Shown here piece after piece: positions 1 to 6,291 of a stretch of 14,362 nt of DNA; within the stretch, counting starts at the first letter, position 1, and each line of letters opens with the position of its first letter. The stretch is taken from NCBI GenBank assembly GCA_014377905.1, contig JACMOQ010000219.1, positions 1 to 14,362 of the forward strand, given 5' to 3'. Source of the DNA: Acetobacteraceae bacterium. Its GTDB lineage: Bacteria; Pseudomonadota; Alphaproteobacteria; Acetobacterales; Acetobacteraceae. The notes under the pieces are model-generated. The model searched no databases and was not told where the DNA came from. It was given only the letters and a program-made list of their open reading frames with translations. A program made the translations under genes and the position numbers.

Positions 1-49
1 CCCACTCCACATCGTCATTGTCAATGCGGGCCCTTGCGAAGCGATCCAT
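1..49 (-). CDS. 5' end of a leftward gene, cut by the window edge
   Basis: Reading leftward from an ATG at 49-47, the frame is open to the edge and gives MDRFARARIDNDDVEW, a plausible N-terminus with codons like those of the neighbouring genes. A weak GGA lies 5 nt before the ATG. The 28-bp palindrome at 86-113 sits 37 bp upstream, where an operator would be expected, which supports a real gene start here. Only 16 residues are visible, so the family cannot be named. The FAR-x-R...W pattern loosely recalls the start of fumarylacetoacetate-hydrolase-family proteins, but this is a guess. Short open stretches on the other strand (stops at 65, 78 and 118) are alternatives. Confidence 0.4.
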   Translation of the reverse strand, partial: MDRFARARIDNDDVEW

Positions 50-85
50 CGCGGTCCAACACTTTAGTCGCCCGCAATAAGGCCC

Positions 86-113
86 CTATTTGTTTCGATA
101 TCGTAACAAATAG
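86..113. promoter_or_regulatory. 28-bp near-perfect palindrome, candidate operator
   Basis: The arms CTATTTGTT and AACAAATAG flank the self-complementary core CGATATCG. The only broken pair is T95/T104, so 13 of 14 pairs match. The element is AT-rich in a GC-rich region and lies between the stop of the gene ending at 137 and the start of the leftward gene at 49. Symmetry and size fit the operator of a dimeric regulator such as a TetR-like protein. Read rightward, it is followed 7 nt later by TTTTT (120-125), so an AT-rich terminator hairpin is the alternative. No regulator gene is visible in the window to pair with it. Confidence 0.6.
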
Positions 114-136
114 AACGTAGTTTTTCTCATCTTCTT

Positions 137-718
137 TCACCCATTCCTCGTAAAACCCTTGCAATCCCCAACCACCCCAGGCAACCCGCCCGGCTCCATG
201 CGCTGCCCCACAATGTCCTCTGGCTTCGCCCGCATAATCACCGGCTTCACCTCCGCCGACACCCCCAGCATCCGACAGATTGGCCGCAATATCCGCACAG
301 CCCCAGGGGCGTCCGCCAGCACCGCCCGCGTCGCAACCTCGGCAAGCAACGCTTCCAACTGTGACATATAGGCCGCCGCCGCCCAGCCAAGCTCGCGCAC
401 AATCCACCCGCGCCCCGACGGCAAAGTTACCGGCCGCGCCCGTGCATCGTCAGCCCGATCCGCCTGCCTCCGCACCGCCCGAGCCGGCGCTGGCGGCAGC
501 GTCAACGCCCGATAAAACCGCCGCACCGCCCGGTTGAGCCGGCCCCACAGCAGCAACGTGAACCCAGCCAGATGCGGCATCTTCAAAAACCGCCGCGCAA
601 TCAACGCCCCCAGCCCCGCCATGATCACAGCAAAACGCCGCGCCAACTCTGGCGCGGTGTCTGGCAGACCGAAGGGGGTTGCTGATGTGTTCATGGTTTG
701 TTCAACCACAAATGACAT
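137..718 (-). CDS. unrecognised protein, 193 aa
   Basis: I do not recognise this family. The start is taken at the ATG at 718. The frame is open further upstream to 886, but that part translates the REP-like hairpin at 737-780 and is unlikely to be coding. A second ATG at 694 would give 185 aa. Residues 20-50 carry a hydrophobic, arginine-flanked stretch (FAVIMAGLGALIARRFL, then LAGFTLLLWG), which may touch the membrane or form a helical hairpin. Next comes a basic Pro/Ala/Arg-rich linker, then a more conserved-looking block (LPSGRGWIVRELG, then ILRPICRMLGV), and a proline/glycine-rich tail ending in DCKGFTRNG. Codon use matches the neighbours. It stands alone between the NHL gene and the edge gene, and nothing in the context gives it a function. 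Confidence 0.7.
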   Translation of the reverse strand: MSFVVEQTMNTSATPFGLPDTAPELARRFAVIMAGLGALIARRFLKMPHLAGFTLLLWGRLNRAVRRFYRALTLPPAPARAVRRQADRADDARARPVTLPSGRGWIVRELGWAAAAYMSQLEALLAEVATRAVLADAPGAVRILRPICRMLGVSAEVKPVIMRAKPEDIVGQRMEPGGLPGVVGDCKGFTRNG

Positions 719-736
719 CGCCGCTGCAAGCTTTTT

Positions 737-780
737 CTCCCCCCTCTCCCGCGCTTGCGGGAAACGGACGGGGTAAGGCC
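737..780. repeat. REP-like palindromic element
   Basis: A pyrimidine tract CTCCCCCCTCTCCCGC runs into a perfect 5-bp hairpin, CCCGC-GCTT-GCGGG at 748-761, followed by GGACGGGGTAAGG. The layout (CTCTCCC, GC-rich hairpin, then a G-rich arm) resembles the dispersed palindromic repeats seen between genes in many GC-rich proteobacteria. On the leftward strand it places GGGGGAGAAAAA about 15-27 nt before the ATG at 718, so the element may supply or sequester the ribosome-binding region of that gene. No second copy occurs in the window, so repetitiveness is inferred from form only. Confidence 0.45.
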
Positions 781-818
781 GCTTAATTCCAACCACCCAA
801 CCCGGAAACCGGGAGACA

Positions 819-971
819 ATGCTTGCACCGGCTGTGCGGTACGCGGCCCATGTCAGGCTCGCCACTCTCGAGCGTGGCGATTTCAAGGAATTCGCTGCCT
901 CGGCGGCATTTCACGCCCACCTCAACACCATCGCCAACAGAATTATTTCCGACCATCCGGCGAATAAGTGA
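819..971 (+). CDS. possible small protein, 50 aa
   Basis: This ORF reads MLAPAVRYAAHVRLATLERG and continues through DFKEFAASAAFHAHL to end in DHPANK. It looks protein-like: mixed charged and aliphatic residues, helical throughout, and mostly G or C at third codon positions. GGGAG lies only 3 nt before the ATG, which is too close for a good ribosome-binding site. It is on the strand opposite to both neighbours. It may be a real orphan small gene, a remnant of a larger gene, or a chance ORF. An overlapping leftward frame (783-1064) is less protein-like. No function can be proposed. Confidence 0.3.
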   Translation: MLAPAVRYAAHVRLATLERGDFKEFAASAAFHAHLNTIANRIISDHPANK

Positions 972-1092
972 CCATGGATGACTGGAAAATTCCCCCGGCG
1001 CCGAGGCCGAAAATGACTTTGCCAACATCCTCCGCACAACACTGAATGGAATGGACATGGCCAATCACATTCCGGATCAAGGCACCTGCCCC

Positions 1093-2046
1093 CTACCCAA
1101 CCACCCGCCGGAACTTCTGCATCCGCCGCAGCTTCTCCGGCCGCTCGGTCCCCGGAAATACCGCCGCCCAATCATTGGCGATCACTTCCCCCACATAAAG
1201 ATCGCCCTTCGAATCCAGCGCCACGCTATGCGGCGCCACAAACGCCCCCGGTGATGTCCCCGGCTTGTCCTGCCCCAGCCGATTGATCAACGCCCCGTCA
1301 TTGTCCAGCACCATCACCCGCGGCCCGAGATTGGGGGTGGCGTGGTTCACCGCCATGTAGGGCCCCAACTCCCCCACCAGCAGGCACGGGCACGGCCCCG
1401 GCGTGATCGCAAGGCCACAGGGCCGGTGCAGATTATTGATCTGGCGCAGATAATTTCCATCGCCATCGAACACCTGAATGCGATGGTTTTCCCGGTCGGC
1501 AACATAGACCTGCCCAATTTCATCACAGCAGATATTATGCGGCAGGTTGAACTCGCCCGGCCCGGTGCCAGGCTTGCCCCAGCTTTTGATCAGCTTTCCG
1601 GTCGGCGAGAATTTGTGCACACACGCATTCCAATAGCCGTCCGAAACATAAATATCCCCGCTCGGGGACAGCGCCGTATGGGTGCAGCGGCAGAACGGCG
1701 CCCCGCTCATGAACGCGGAAGGCTGGTTCGGCACCCCGATTTCGAGCAGCAATTTGCCGTCCGGGGTGAATTTACGCACCGTGTGGTCGCCATTATCGGT
1801 CAAATACAGACTGTCATCCGGGCCAATGCTGGCGCCATGGGCATTGCTGAAAACGCCTTGGCCCCATGAACTGACGAAAGTGCCATCGCGGTTGACCACC
1901 ACCACCGGATGGTCGCCACGATTGAACAGATAAACCCGATCCTTGGAATCCACCGCAATGCCCGCAACATCGCCGAGCACGATTTCGGCCGGAAGCTGCT
2001 CCCAGGCCTCGATCGGCTCAAACAGGAATTGATCAAGGACGGACAT
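1093..2046 (-). CDS. NHL-repeat beta-propeller protein, 317 aa
   Basis: The protein consists of tandem NHL-type blades. Examples are GIAVDSKDRVYLFNR (about 29-43), SLYLTDNGDHTVRKFTPDG (about 79-97), DIYVSDGYWNACVHKFSPTG (131-150), QVYVADRENHRIQVFDGDG (179-197) and VALDSKGDLYVGEV (275-288). With the linking segments this gives a six-bladed propeller of the kind found in peptidyl-alpha-hydroxyglycine lyase-like and other NHL proteins. No signal peptide or membrane segment is seen, so it is probably cytoplasmic. The ATG at 2046 has GGGA 6-9 nt upstream and gives a sensible start; an earlier in-frame ATG (2094) would prepend 16 unconvincing residues. Many members are annotated only as 'NHL repeat' or '6-bladed propeller' proteins; substrate and enzymatic role are unknown. 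It lies just downstream of the tRNA-Met gene and could be co-transcribed with it. Confidence 0.88.
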   Translation of the reverse strand: MSVLDQFLFEPIEAWEQLPAEIVLGDVAGIAVDSKDRVYLFNRGDHPVVVVNRDGTFVSSWGQGVFSNAHGASIGPDDSLYLTDNGDHTVRKFTPDGKLLLEIGVPNQPSAFMSGAPFCRCTHTALSPSGDIYVSDGYWNACVHKFSPTGKLIKSWGKPGTGPGEFNLPHNICCDEIGQVYVADRENHRIQVFDGDGNYLRQINNLHRPCGLAITPGPCPCLLVGELGPYMAVNHATPNLGPRVMVLDNDGALINRLGQDKPGTSPGAFVAPHSVALDSKGDLYVGEVIANDWAAVFPGTERPEKLRRMQKFRRVVG

Positions 2047-2079
2047 GGCGTTTCCCAGCTGCTGTGAATTGGGCGGCCC

Positions 2080-2099
2080 AGCCTGCCCCGGCAAGGGCT
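2080..2099 (-). other. small GC-rich hairpin between tRNA-Met and the NHL gene
   Basis: AGCC-TGCC at 2080-2087 can pair with GGCA and GGCT at 2090-2099, leaving a 2-nt bulge and a tight loop. It lies 19 nt past the tRNA 3' end in the direction of tRNA transcription. There is no T-run, so it is not a standard Rho-independent terminator. It may be a processing or attenuation structure, or chance pairing in GC-rich DNA. Confidence 0.2.
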
Positions 2100-2117
2100 G
2101 ATTTCAGGCCGAAAAGA

Positions 2118-2192
2118 TGGTAGCGGTGGCCGGATTTGAACCAGCGACCAAGAGATTATGATTCTCCTGCTCTACCACTGAGCTACACCGCC
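2118..2192 (-). tRNA. tRNA-Met (CAU), elongator type
   Basis: Reading leftward from 2192, the acceptor arm GGCGGTG pairs with CACCGCT (closing G1-U72 wobble) followed by ACCA, so CCA is encoded. The D arm is GCTC/GAGC with the loop AGTGGTA, the anticodon stem is GGAGA/TCTCT around the loop ATCATAA with anticodon CAT, and the T arm is GCTGG-TTCAAAT-CCGGC. The initiator marks (C1-A72 mismatch, three G-C pairs next to the anticodon loop) are absent, so this is not tRNA-fMet. A CAU tRNA-Ile read through lysidine is possible in principle, but the loop and its context match elongator Met better. It sits 69 nt downstream of mnmA on the same strand. Confidence 0.95.
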
Positions 2193-2261
2193 ATACCATC
2201 ACGCCGACCGCAAAACTATCGGGAGGCGCGCGACATACCGCCTGCGCCATCCTCCGTCAAC

Positions 2262-3329
2262 CTACGCCCGCACCGGTGGCCGAATGAACCCGCCGCCAAG
2301 CACCCGTTCGCCATCATAAAACACACAGGCCTGGCCAGGCGCGGGCAGGGCCGGCGCGTCGAGGATCACCTCGGCGCCGTCCTCGGTCGGGATTACCTCG
2401 GCCGCATGCGGCATTTCGCGTGCGCGCAGCTTCACCGTGCAGCGCAGCCGGGCGGGTGGCACCAGCCAGTTCACCTCCCGCAACCGAACCTGCCGCGTGC
2501 CGCGATCGGGCGCACCGACCACGATACGCCGGGTGGCGGGATCAAGCGAGACCACCACCCGGCGCGCGCCGCCGTCCTGCGCCGCATTACCGAGCCGTTT
2601 GGCCTGCCCGACCGTGTAGCGCGCAATGCCGTCATGCTGGCCCAGAACCCGGCCATCCTCGCCCACGATATCCCCGCCCAGCAGCGCCTCCGGCCGGAAC
2701 TTGCCGACCACCTCGGCGTAGCTGCCAGTCGGCACGAAGCATAAATCCTGGCTGTCCGGTTTGTTGGCCACCGCAATGCCCAGACGTTCAGCTTCCGCCC
2801 GCACCGCGTCCTTGTCGGCCATCGCGCCGAGCGGAAAAATCGTCTGCGCCAGTTGCGCCTTAGTGGTGGCGAACAAAAACCAGCTCTGGTCCCGTGCCGG
2901 ATCGGCAGCGCGATGCAGTTGCGGGCCATCGGCGCCATCAATCCGCTGCACGTAATGCCCGGTCGCCAGCCGATCGGCGCCAAGATCGCGGGCGAGGCCC
3001 ATCAGATCGTGAAACTTCACCGTCTGGTTGCATCGCACGCACGGCACCGGGGTTTCACCTGATGCGTAGCTATCGGCGAAATCCGCCATCACCGCGGCGC
3101 GAAACCGCGCCTCGGCGTCAATCACATAATGCGGAATGCCAAGATGGTCGGCGACCCGCTTGGCGTCATGGATGTCCTGCCCGGCGCAGCACGCGCCTTT
3201 GCGGCCAACCGCCGCGCCGTGGTCATATAATTGCAGGGTCACCCCGATCACCTCATGCCCGGCCTCGGCCAGCAGCCCGGCAACCGTGCTGCTATCAACG
3301 CCGCCCGACATGGCAACCACAATCCGCAT
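2262..3329 (-). CDS. mnmA: tRNA-specific 2-thiouridylase MnmA
   Basis: MnmA activates U34 of tRNA-Lys, -Glu and -Gln with ATP and inserts sulfur to make 2-thiouridine, using persulfide sulfur that starts on a cysteine desulfurase. The 355-aa protein has the usual family length. The PP-loop SGGVDSS is at residues 8-14, and the two catalytic cysteines are C100 in PVPCVRCNQTVKF and C197 in DSQDLCFVPTGSY, matching Cys102 and Cys199 of E. coli MnmA. The C-terminal beta-barrel part ends with the typical VFYDGERVLGGGFI. The ATG at 3329 abuts the TAG of the ferredoxin gene (3330-3332), with GGGCGG just upstream. It is the last protein gene of the sulfur operon, downstream of two cysteine desulfurases and a ferredoxin, so sulfur donors and acceptor are co-expressed. 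No tusA-E-type relay genes are visible here. Confidence 0.97.
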   Translation of the reverse strand: MRIVVAMSGGVDSSTVAGLLAEAGHEVIGVTLQLYDHGAAVGRKGACCAGQDIHDAKRVADHLGIPHYVIDAEARFRAAVMADFADSYASGETPVPCVRCNQTVKFHDLMGLARDLGADRLATGHYVQRIDGADGPQLHRAADPARDQSWFLFATTKAQLAQTIFPLGAMADKDAVRAEAERLGIAVANKPDSQDLCFVPTGSYAEVVGKFRPEALLGGDIVGEDGRVLGQHDGIARYTVGQAKRLGNAAQDGGARRVVVSLDPATRRIVVGAPDRGTRQVRLREVNWLVPPARLRCTVKLRAREMPHAAEVIPTEDGAEVILDAPALPAPGQACVFYDGERVLGGGFIRPPVRA

Positions 3330-3662
3330 CTAACCGCCCAGCATGTTGCGGGTGCCGGCGGGCAGCCGCACCACCAGGCCGTCGAGCGCATCCGACATCA
3401 CGATCTGGCAGCCCAGCCGCGACGTGCGTTCCAGCCCGAACGCCAGGTCGAGCATGTCTTCCTCGTCCTCGGTCGGCGTCACAAGCCCCGCGAACCACGC
3501 CGGATCGACGATCACATGGCAGGTCGAACACGCCAGCGAACCTTCGCAAGCGCCTTCGATGTCCACGCCGTGCTTGTGGGCGATTTCGAGCACTGACAAG
3601 CCGATCGGGGCATCAACTTCGCGGGCGGCGCCATCGCGCTCAATAAATGTCATTTTCGGCAT
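3330..3662 (-). CDS. fdx: adrenodoxin-type [2Fe-2S] ferredoxin
   Basis: This 110-aa ferredoxin has the plant/adrenodoxin-type cluster ligands C39-x5-C45-x2-C48 (GACEGSLACSTCHV) and C85 (RLGCQIV), the pattern of the ISC-system ferredoxin Fdx. Acidic residues between the last two ligands (PTEDEEDMLDLAF) form the usual interaction helix for partner proteins. In ISC-type systems Fdx delivers electrons for persulfide reduction during Fe-S assembly on the scaffold, which fits its place between iscS and mnmA. The start ATG (3662) overlaps by one base the TAA of the cysteine desulfurase gene (TAATG), and its own stop abuts the mnmA start, so translation is probably coupled. There is no signal peptide, so it is cytoplasmic. 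Confidence 0.95.
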   Translation of the reverse strand: MPKMTFIERDGAAREVDAPIGLSVLEIAHKHGVDIEGACEGSLACSTCHVIVDPAWFAGLVTPTEDEEDMLDLAFGLERTSRLGCQIVMSDALDGLVVRLPAGTRNMLGG

Positions 3663-4822
3663 TACGGTTCCGGTCTTGTCACGGTCGCATGGGCGCGGGC
3701 GAACAGCGCCACGGCGGCATCGATCTCGGCGGCGGAGGTAAAGCGTCCGATCCCCACGCGCAAGGTCCGCCCCGCTTGATCATCGCTGAGCCCCAGTGCA
3801 CGCAGAACATAAGATGGTTCAACCTCGGCCGATGAACAGGCCGATCCGGTGGAAACGCATAATTCCGGCATCGCCGCCATCAATCCAATCGCATCAGCGC
3901 CGGGAAAAGTCAGGTTGAGGTTGCCGGCGATCCGCGCCCCGACACTGCCGTTGATGGTAATGCCGGGGATCGCCGCGTTCAGGCCCGTCAGCATACGGTC
4001 GCGCAAGGCCCCGATCCGGACGGTATCGGCGGCCATTTCTGCGGCCGCCAGCAGACACGCCTCCCCTAGTCCAACAATCAACGGCGTCGGCAAGGTGCCG
4101 GATCGCAACCCGCGTTCCTGCCCGCCGCCGGAAAACAAAGGCGCGATCCGCACGCGCGGGCGGCGGCGGACATATAATGCGCCAACGCCTTTCGGGCCAT
4201 AAAGCTTGTGCCCGCTGATCGACAGCAGATCGATCCCGGCGACATCAAGCGCGATCTTCCCGGTCGCCTGTGCCGCATCGGTATGGAACAGCGCCCCCGC
4301 CTCCCGCGCAATCGCGGCGAGGGCGTGAATGTCCTGGATCACCCCGATTTCATTGTTTACCGCCATCACGCTGACCAGCAGCGTCGGCGCCGCAAGCGCA
4401 TCCCGCAACACCTCCGGGTCCAGCAAACCATCCCGCCCGACCGGCAGCACCACCGGCTCGAAACCGTCATCGGCAAGGTCGGCAACCGATTCGAGCACGC
4501 ATTTATGCTCAGTTGCGATCGTGATGATGCGTTTGCGCGGGTCGCCCATTCTCGCGGCAAACCGTGCCGCACCCTTGATGGCGATGTTGTTGCTCTCGGT
4601 GGCGCCAGACGTAAAAACGATTTCACGAACATCCGCGCCGATCAGCGCCGCCACCTCGGCGCGCGCGGCCTCAACAGCAGCTTCGGCCTGTTGGCCCATG
4701 ACGTGCTCCGCGCTGTGCGGATTGCCGAAAAACTCGGTGAACCACGGCAGCATCGCCGCGATGACGCGAGGGTCGCATGGGGTGGTGGCCTGATTATCGA
4801 GATAGATCGGGCGGTTCCTCAT
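3662..4822 (-). CDS. iscS: cysteine desulfurase, IscS/NifS type
   Basis: This PLP enzyme converts L-cysteine to alanine and holds the sulfur as a persulfide for Fe-S assembly and tRNA thiolation. The 386-aa protein shows the N-terminal IYLDNQATTPCDPRV, the cofactor-stacking His106 in ATEHK, the PLP lysine K206 in SISGHKLYGPKGVGAL, and the catalytic loop cysteine C329 in VSTGSACSSAEVEPS. The GSACSSA loop and SISGHK motif are of the group I (IscS/NifS) kind. The ATG at 4822 overlaps the TGA of the upstream paralogue (ATGA). An open extension to 4996 gives low-complexity residues that are out-of-frame translation of that paralogue, so the short start is preferred. IscU and IscA are not in the window. 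The name iscS is by type; nifS or csd would be equally defensible. Confidence 0.93.
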   Translation of the reverse strand: MRNRPIYLDNQATTPCDPRVIAAMLPWFTEFFGNPHSAEHVMGQQAEAAVEAARAEVAALIGADVREIVFTSGATESNNIAIKGAARFAARMGDPRKRIITIATEHKCVLESVADLADDGFEPVVLPVGRDGLLDPEVLRDALAAPTLLVSVMAVNNEIGVIQDIHALAAIAREAGALFHTDAAQATGKIALDVAGIDLLSISGHKLYGPKGVGALYVRRRPRVRIAPLFSGGGQERGLRSGTLPTPLIVGLGEACLLAAAEMAADTVRIGALRDRMLTGLNAAIPGITINGSVGARIAGNLNLTFPGADAIGLMAAMPELCVSTGSACSSAEVEPSYVLRALGLSDDQAGRTLRVGIGRFTSAAEIDAAVALFARAHATVTRPEP

Positions 4823-5937
4823 GCGGCCAACCCCGGGCGCAGGCGGTTGGCCATGGCGCGATAGGCGGCAATGGCGATGTCGATTTCGGCGGTGGTGATG
4901 TTCCACGGCAGCGACACCCGGATTGCCTCCCCAGCCAGCGTCCCCAGCCCCATCGCATCCAGCACATGGCTGCGCGCCACCTTGCCTGACGAGCACGCAG
5001 CGCCGGCCGAAACCTGGATGCCGGCGAGATCAAGCGCGATCACCATGGTTTCAGCCTTTACCCCAGGCAACCCAAGGCACGCGGTGTTGGCCAACCGGGG
5101 TGCGCCCGCGCCGATTTCGACCGCGCCACAGGCGGTCGCGGCAGTGGCAAACCGGTCGCGCAATCCGCCCAAACTCGGGATCGGCAGCGTCGCCACTGCG
5201 CCGAACCCGGCAATCGCGGGCAAGGCCGGGGTCCCACCGCGCCGCCCGCGCTCCTGTCCGCCACCTTTGATAAGGGCAGTGATTTCCAAGCCGGGCGCTG
5301 CGAGCAACGCCCCAACCCCCATCGGGCCGCCCATTTTATGCGCCGACACCGCCAGGCTGTCGGCGCCAAGGCTTGCCAGATCAACCCGCATCCGCCCGGC
5401 CGCCTGGACCGCATCGACATGCAACCGCGCCCCAAACCGCTGGCAGATCGCAGAAGCCTCGACGATCGGATGGATCACCCCGGTTTCGTTGTTGGCGAGC
5501 ATCAGGCAGACCAGCGCCGGGCCTGCGGTCAGCAAGTCGGCAAGATGGTCAAGATCGGCCACGCCATTGCCATCCACCCGCAGAATATCAGCCCCGGAGG
5601 CTGCCGCGCGAATTGCGTCATGCTCGGTGGCGCCAATAATTAGTCGCCGGCCCGCGCCGAGCGCATGCACCGCCAGGGCATCGGCCTCGGTGCCGCCCGA
5701 GGTGAACACCAGATCGCCGGACGCGCCACCGAGCCGGGTCGCCACAGCATCTCGCGCATCCTCCAATATCGCGCGCGCGCGTCGGCCGGCACCATGGACG
5801 GAAGCGGGATTGCCGGCGACATCGAAGGCGGCGAGCATGGCCACGGCCGCTTCCGGGCGCGGCGCTTCGCTGGCATTGGCGTCGAGATAGATTGCGGTAC
5901 GGGACTCAGGTTTCTGCATCGAATGTGACATTTTCAT
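4819..5937 (-). CDS. second cysteine desulfurase, NifS-like paralogue
   Basis: A divergent paralogue of the next gene, 372 aa from the first ATG. It keeps IYLDANASEAPRPEA at 16-30, His106 (ATEHD), the PLP lysine K201 in AVSAHKMGGPMGVGAL and the loop cysteine C315 in SAGAACSSGKVARS, so it should be active. It differs from the IscS-like copy in its shorter substrate-binding segments and the sequence around the loop. ATGs at 5937, 5931 and 5919 are all in frame and none has a good ribosome-binding site; homologues usually start close to the YLD motif, so 5919 is as likely as 5937. It is the first gene of the leftward sulfur operon. Its specific acceptor is unknown. Confidence 0.9.
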   Translation of the reverse strand: MKMSHSMQKPESRTAIYLDANASEAPRPEAAVAMLAAFDVAGNPASVHGAGRRARAILEDARDAVATRLGGASGDLVFTSGGTEADALAVHALGAGRRLIIGATEHDAIRAAASGADILRVDGNGVADLDHLADLLTAGPALVCLMLANNETGVIHPIVEASAICQRFGARLHVDAVQAAGRMRVDLASLGADSLAVSAHKMGGPMGVGALLAAPGLEITALIKGGGQERGRRGGTPALPAIAGFGAVATLPIPSLGGLRDRFATAATACGAVEIGAGAPRLANTACLGLPGVKAETMVIALDLAGIQVSAGAACSSGKVARSHVLDAMGLGTLAGEAIRVSLPWNITTAEIDIAIAAYRAMANRLRPGLAA

Positions 5938-6291
5938 AGAAAGTCGCGATGCGCCAACGTATACTGTCCGGCGTGGCGGCGCGATCCCTCGGGATTGGAC
6001 GCTATCGGTCGCGGATATCTAAAAGCGAGCGATCCTATGTAAATTGGGCCAATACAAGGCAGGCTGTCCAGGTCAAGGAATTCCAATTGTCATATACGGC
6101 AGGGGAGGCATGAGATTCGGGCGCTGGTTTATCTGGTGCGCAATCGCCAGTTTATGGTGCGGCAAAATATGATTGGCTCGCCTGCGGGTATCATTATGCG
6201 CGGTGCGCGGATGCGCGTGACAGGCTCGTTTATAAACCCTGCCCGACCGGCTGATGGTCGCTGGCAAACATGAATCGGATTTCGGAATATC
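5938..6291. other. 354-bp divergent intergenic region
   Basis: This stretch separates the leftward sulfur operon from the rightward hydrolase-aat genes and should hold promoters for both. A candidate leftward promoter with an overlapping inverted repeat lies at 6016-6053. On the rightward side I see no convincing -35/-10 pair; TTTATAAA at 6229-6236 is AT-rich and lies about 55 bp before the hydrolase ATG. A 20-codon hydrophobic ORF at 6110-6172 is not accepted as a gene. The long leftward frame across 6073-6909 is the complement of the hydrolase gene. Confidence 0.5.
6016..6053 (-). promoter_or_regulatory. candidate promoter with inverted repeat for the sulfur operon
   Basis: Reading leftward, TTTACA (6043-6038) and TAGATA (6021-6016) are separated by 16 bp, a possible sigma-70-like -35/-10 pair. 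The transcript would have a leader of roughly 70 nt before the desulfurase start. The 11-bp inverted repeat ATTGG-G-CCAAT (6043-6053) touches the -35 box and could bind a regulator. It does not match the known E. coli IscR site. The -10 match is poor, so this is tentative. Confidence 0.25.

Larger units (their letters stand above)
719..1092. other. 374-bp gap between the NHL gene and the 193-aa gene
   Basis: Besides the REP-like hairpin at 737-780 and the doubtful ORF at 819-971, this stretch holds a second frame without stops (982 to about 1092, rightward: LENSPGAEAENDFANILR and onward). That frame has no good start and runs into the antisense of the NHL gene. The two frames could be the halves of a decayed gene broken by a frameshift near 971-982. 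No terminator hairpin with a T-run follows the NHL stop at 1093. I see no clear promoter for the 193-aa gene. Confidence 0.4.

Noticed and set aside
2..67. Rightward frame ending at 65-67 as the 3' end of a gene
   Set aside because: Three overlapping short rightward frames are open here; none is clearly better than the leftward start at 49.
719..886. 56-residue N-terminal extension of the 193-aa protein
   Set aside because: It translates the REP-like hairpin; the ATG at 718 gives a better start.
2894..3646. 250-aa rightward frame across mnmA and the ferredoxin gene
   Set aside because: It is Arg/Pro/Ser-rich antisense of two well-identified genes.
4823..4996. 58-residue N-terminal extension of the IscS-like protein
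   Set aside because: It is out-of-frame translation of the upstream desulfurase and is of low complexity; the conserved N-terminus begins at the ATG at 4822.
6110..6172. 20-codon hydrophobic ORF (MRFGRWFIWCAIASLWCGKI) after GGGGAGG
   Set aside because: The ribosome-binding sequence is only 1-2 nt from the ATG, which is too close, and nothing else supports translation. It remains a weak candidate leader peptide.
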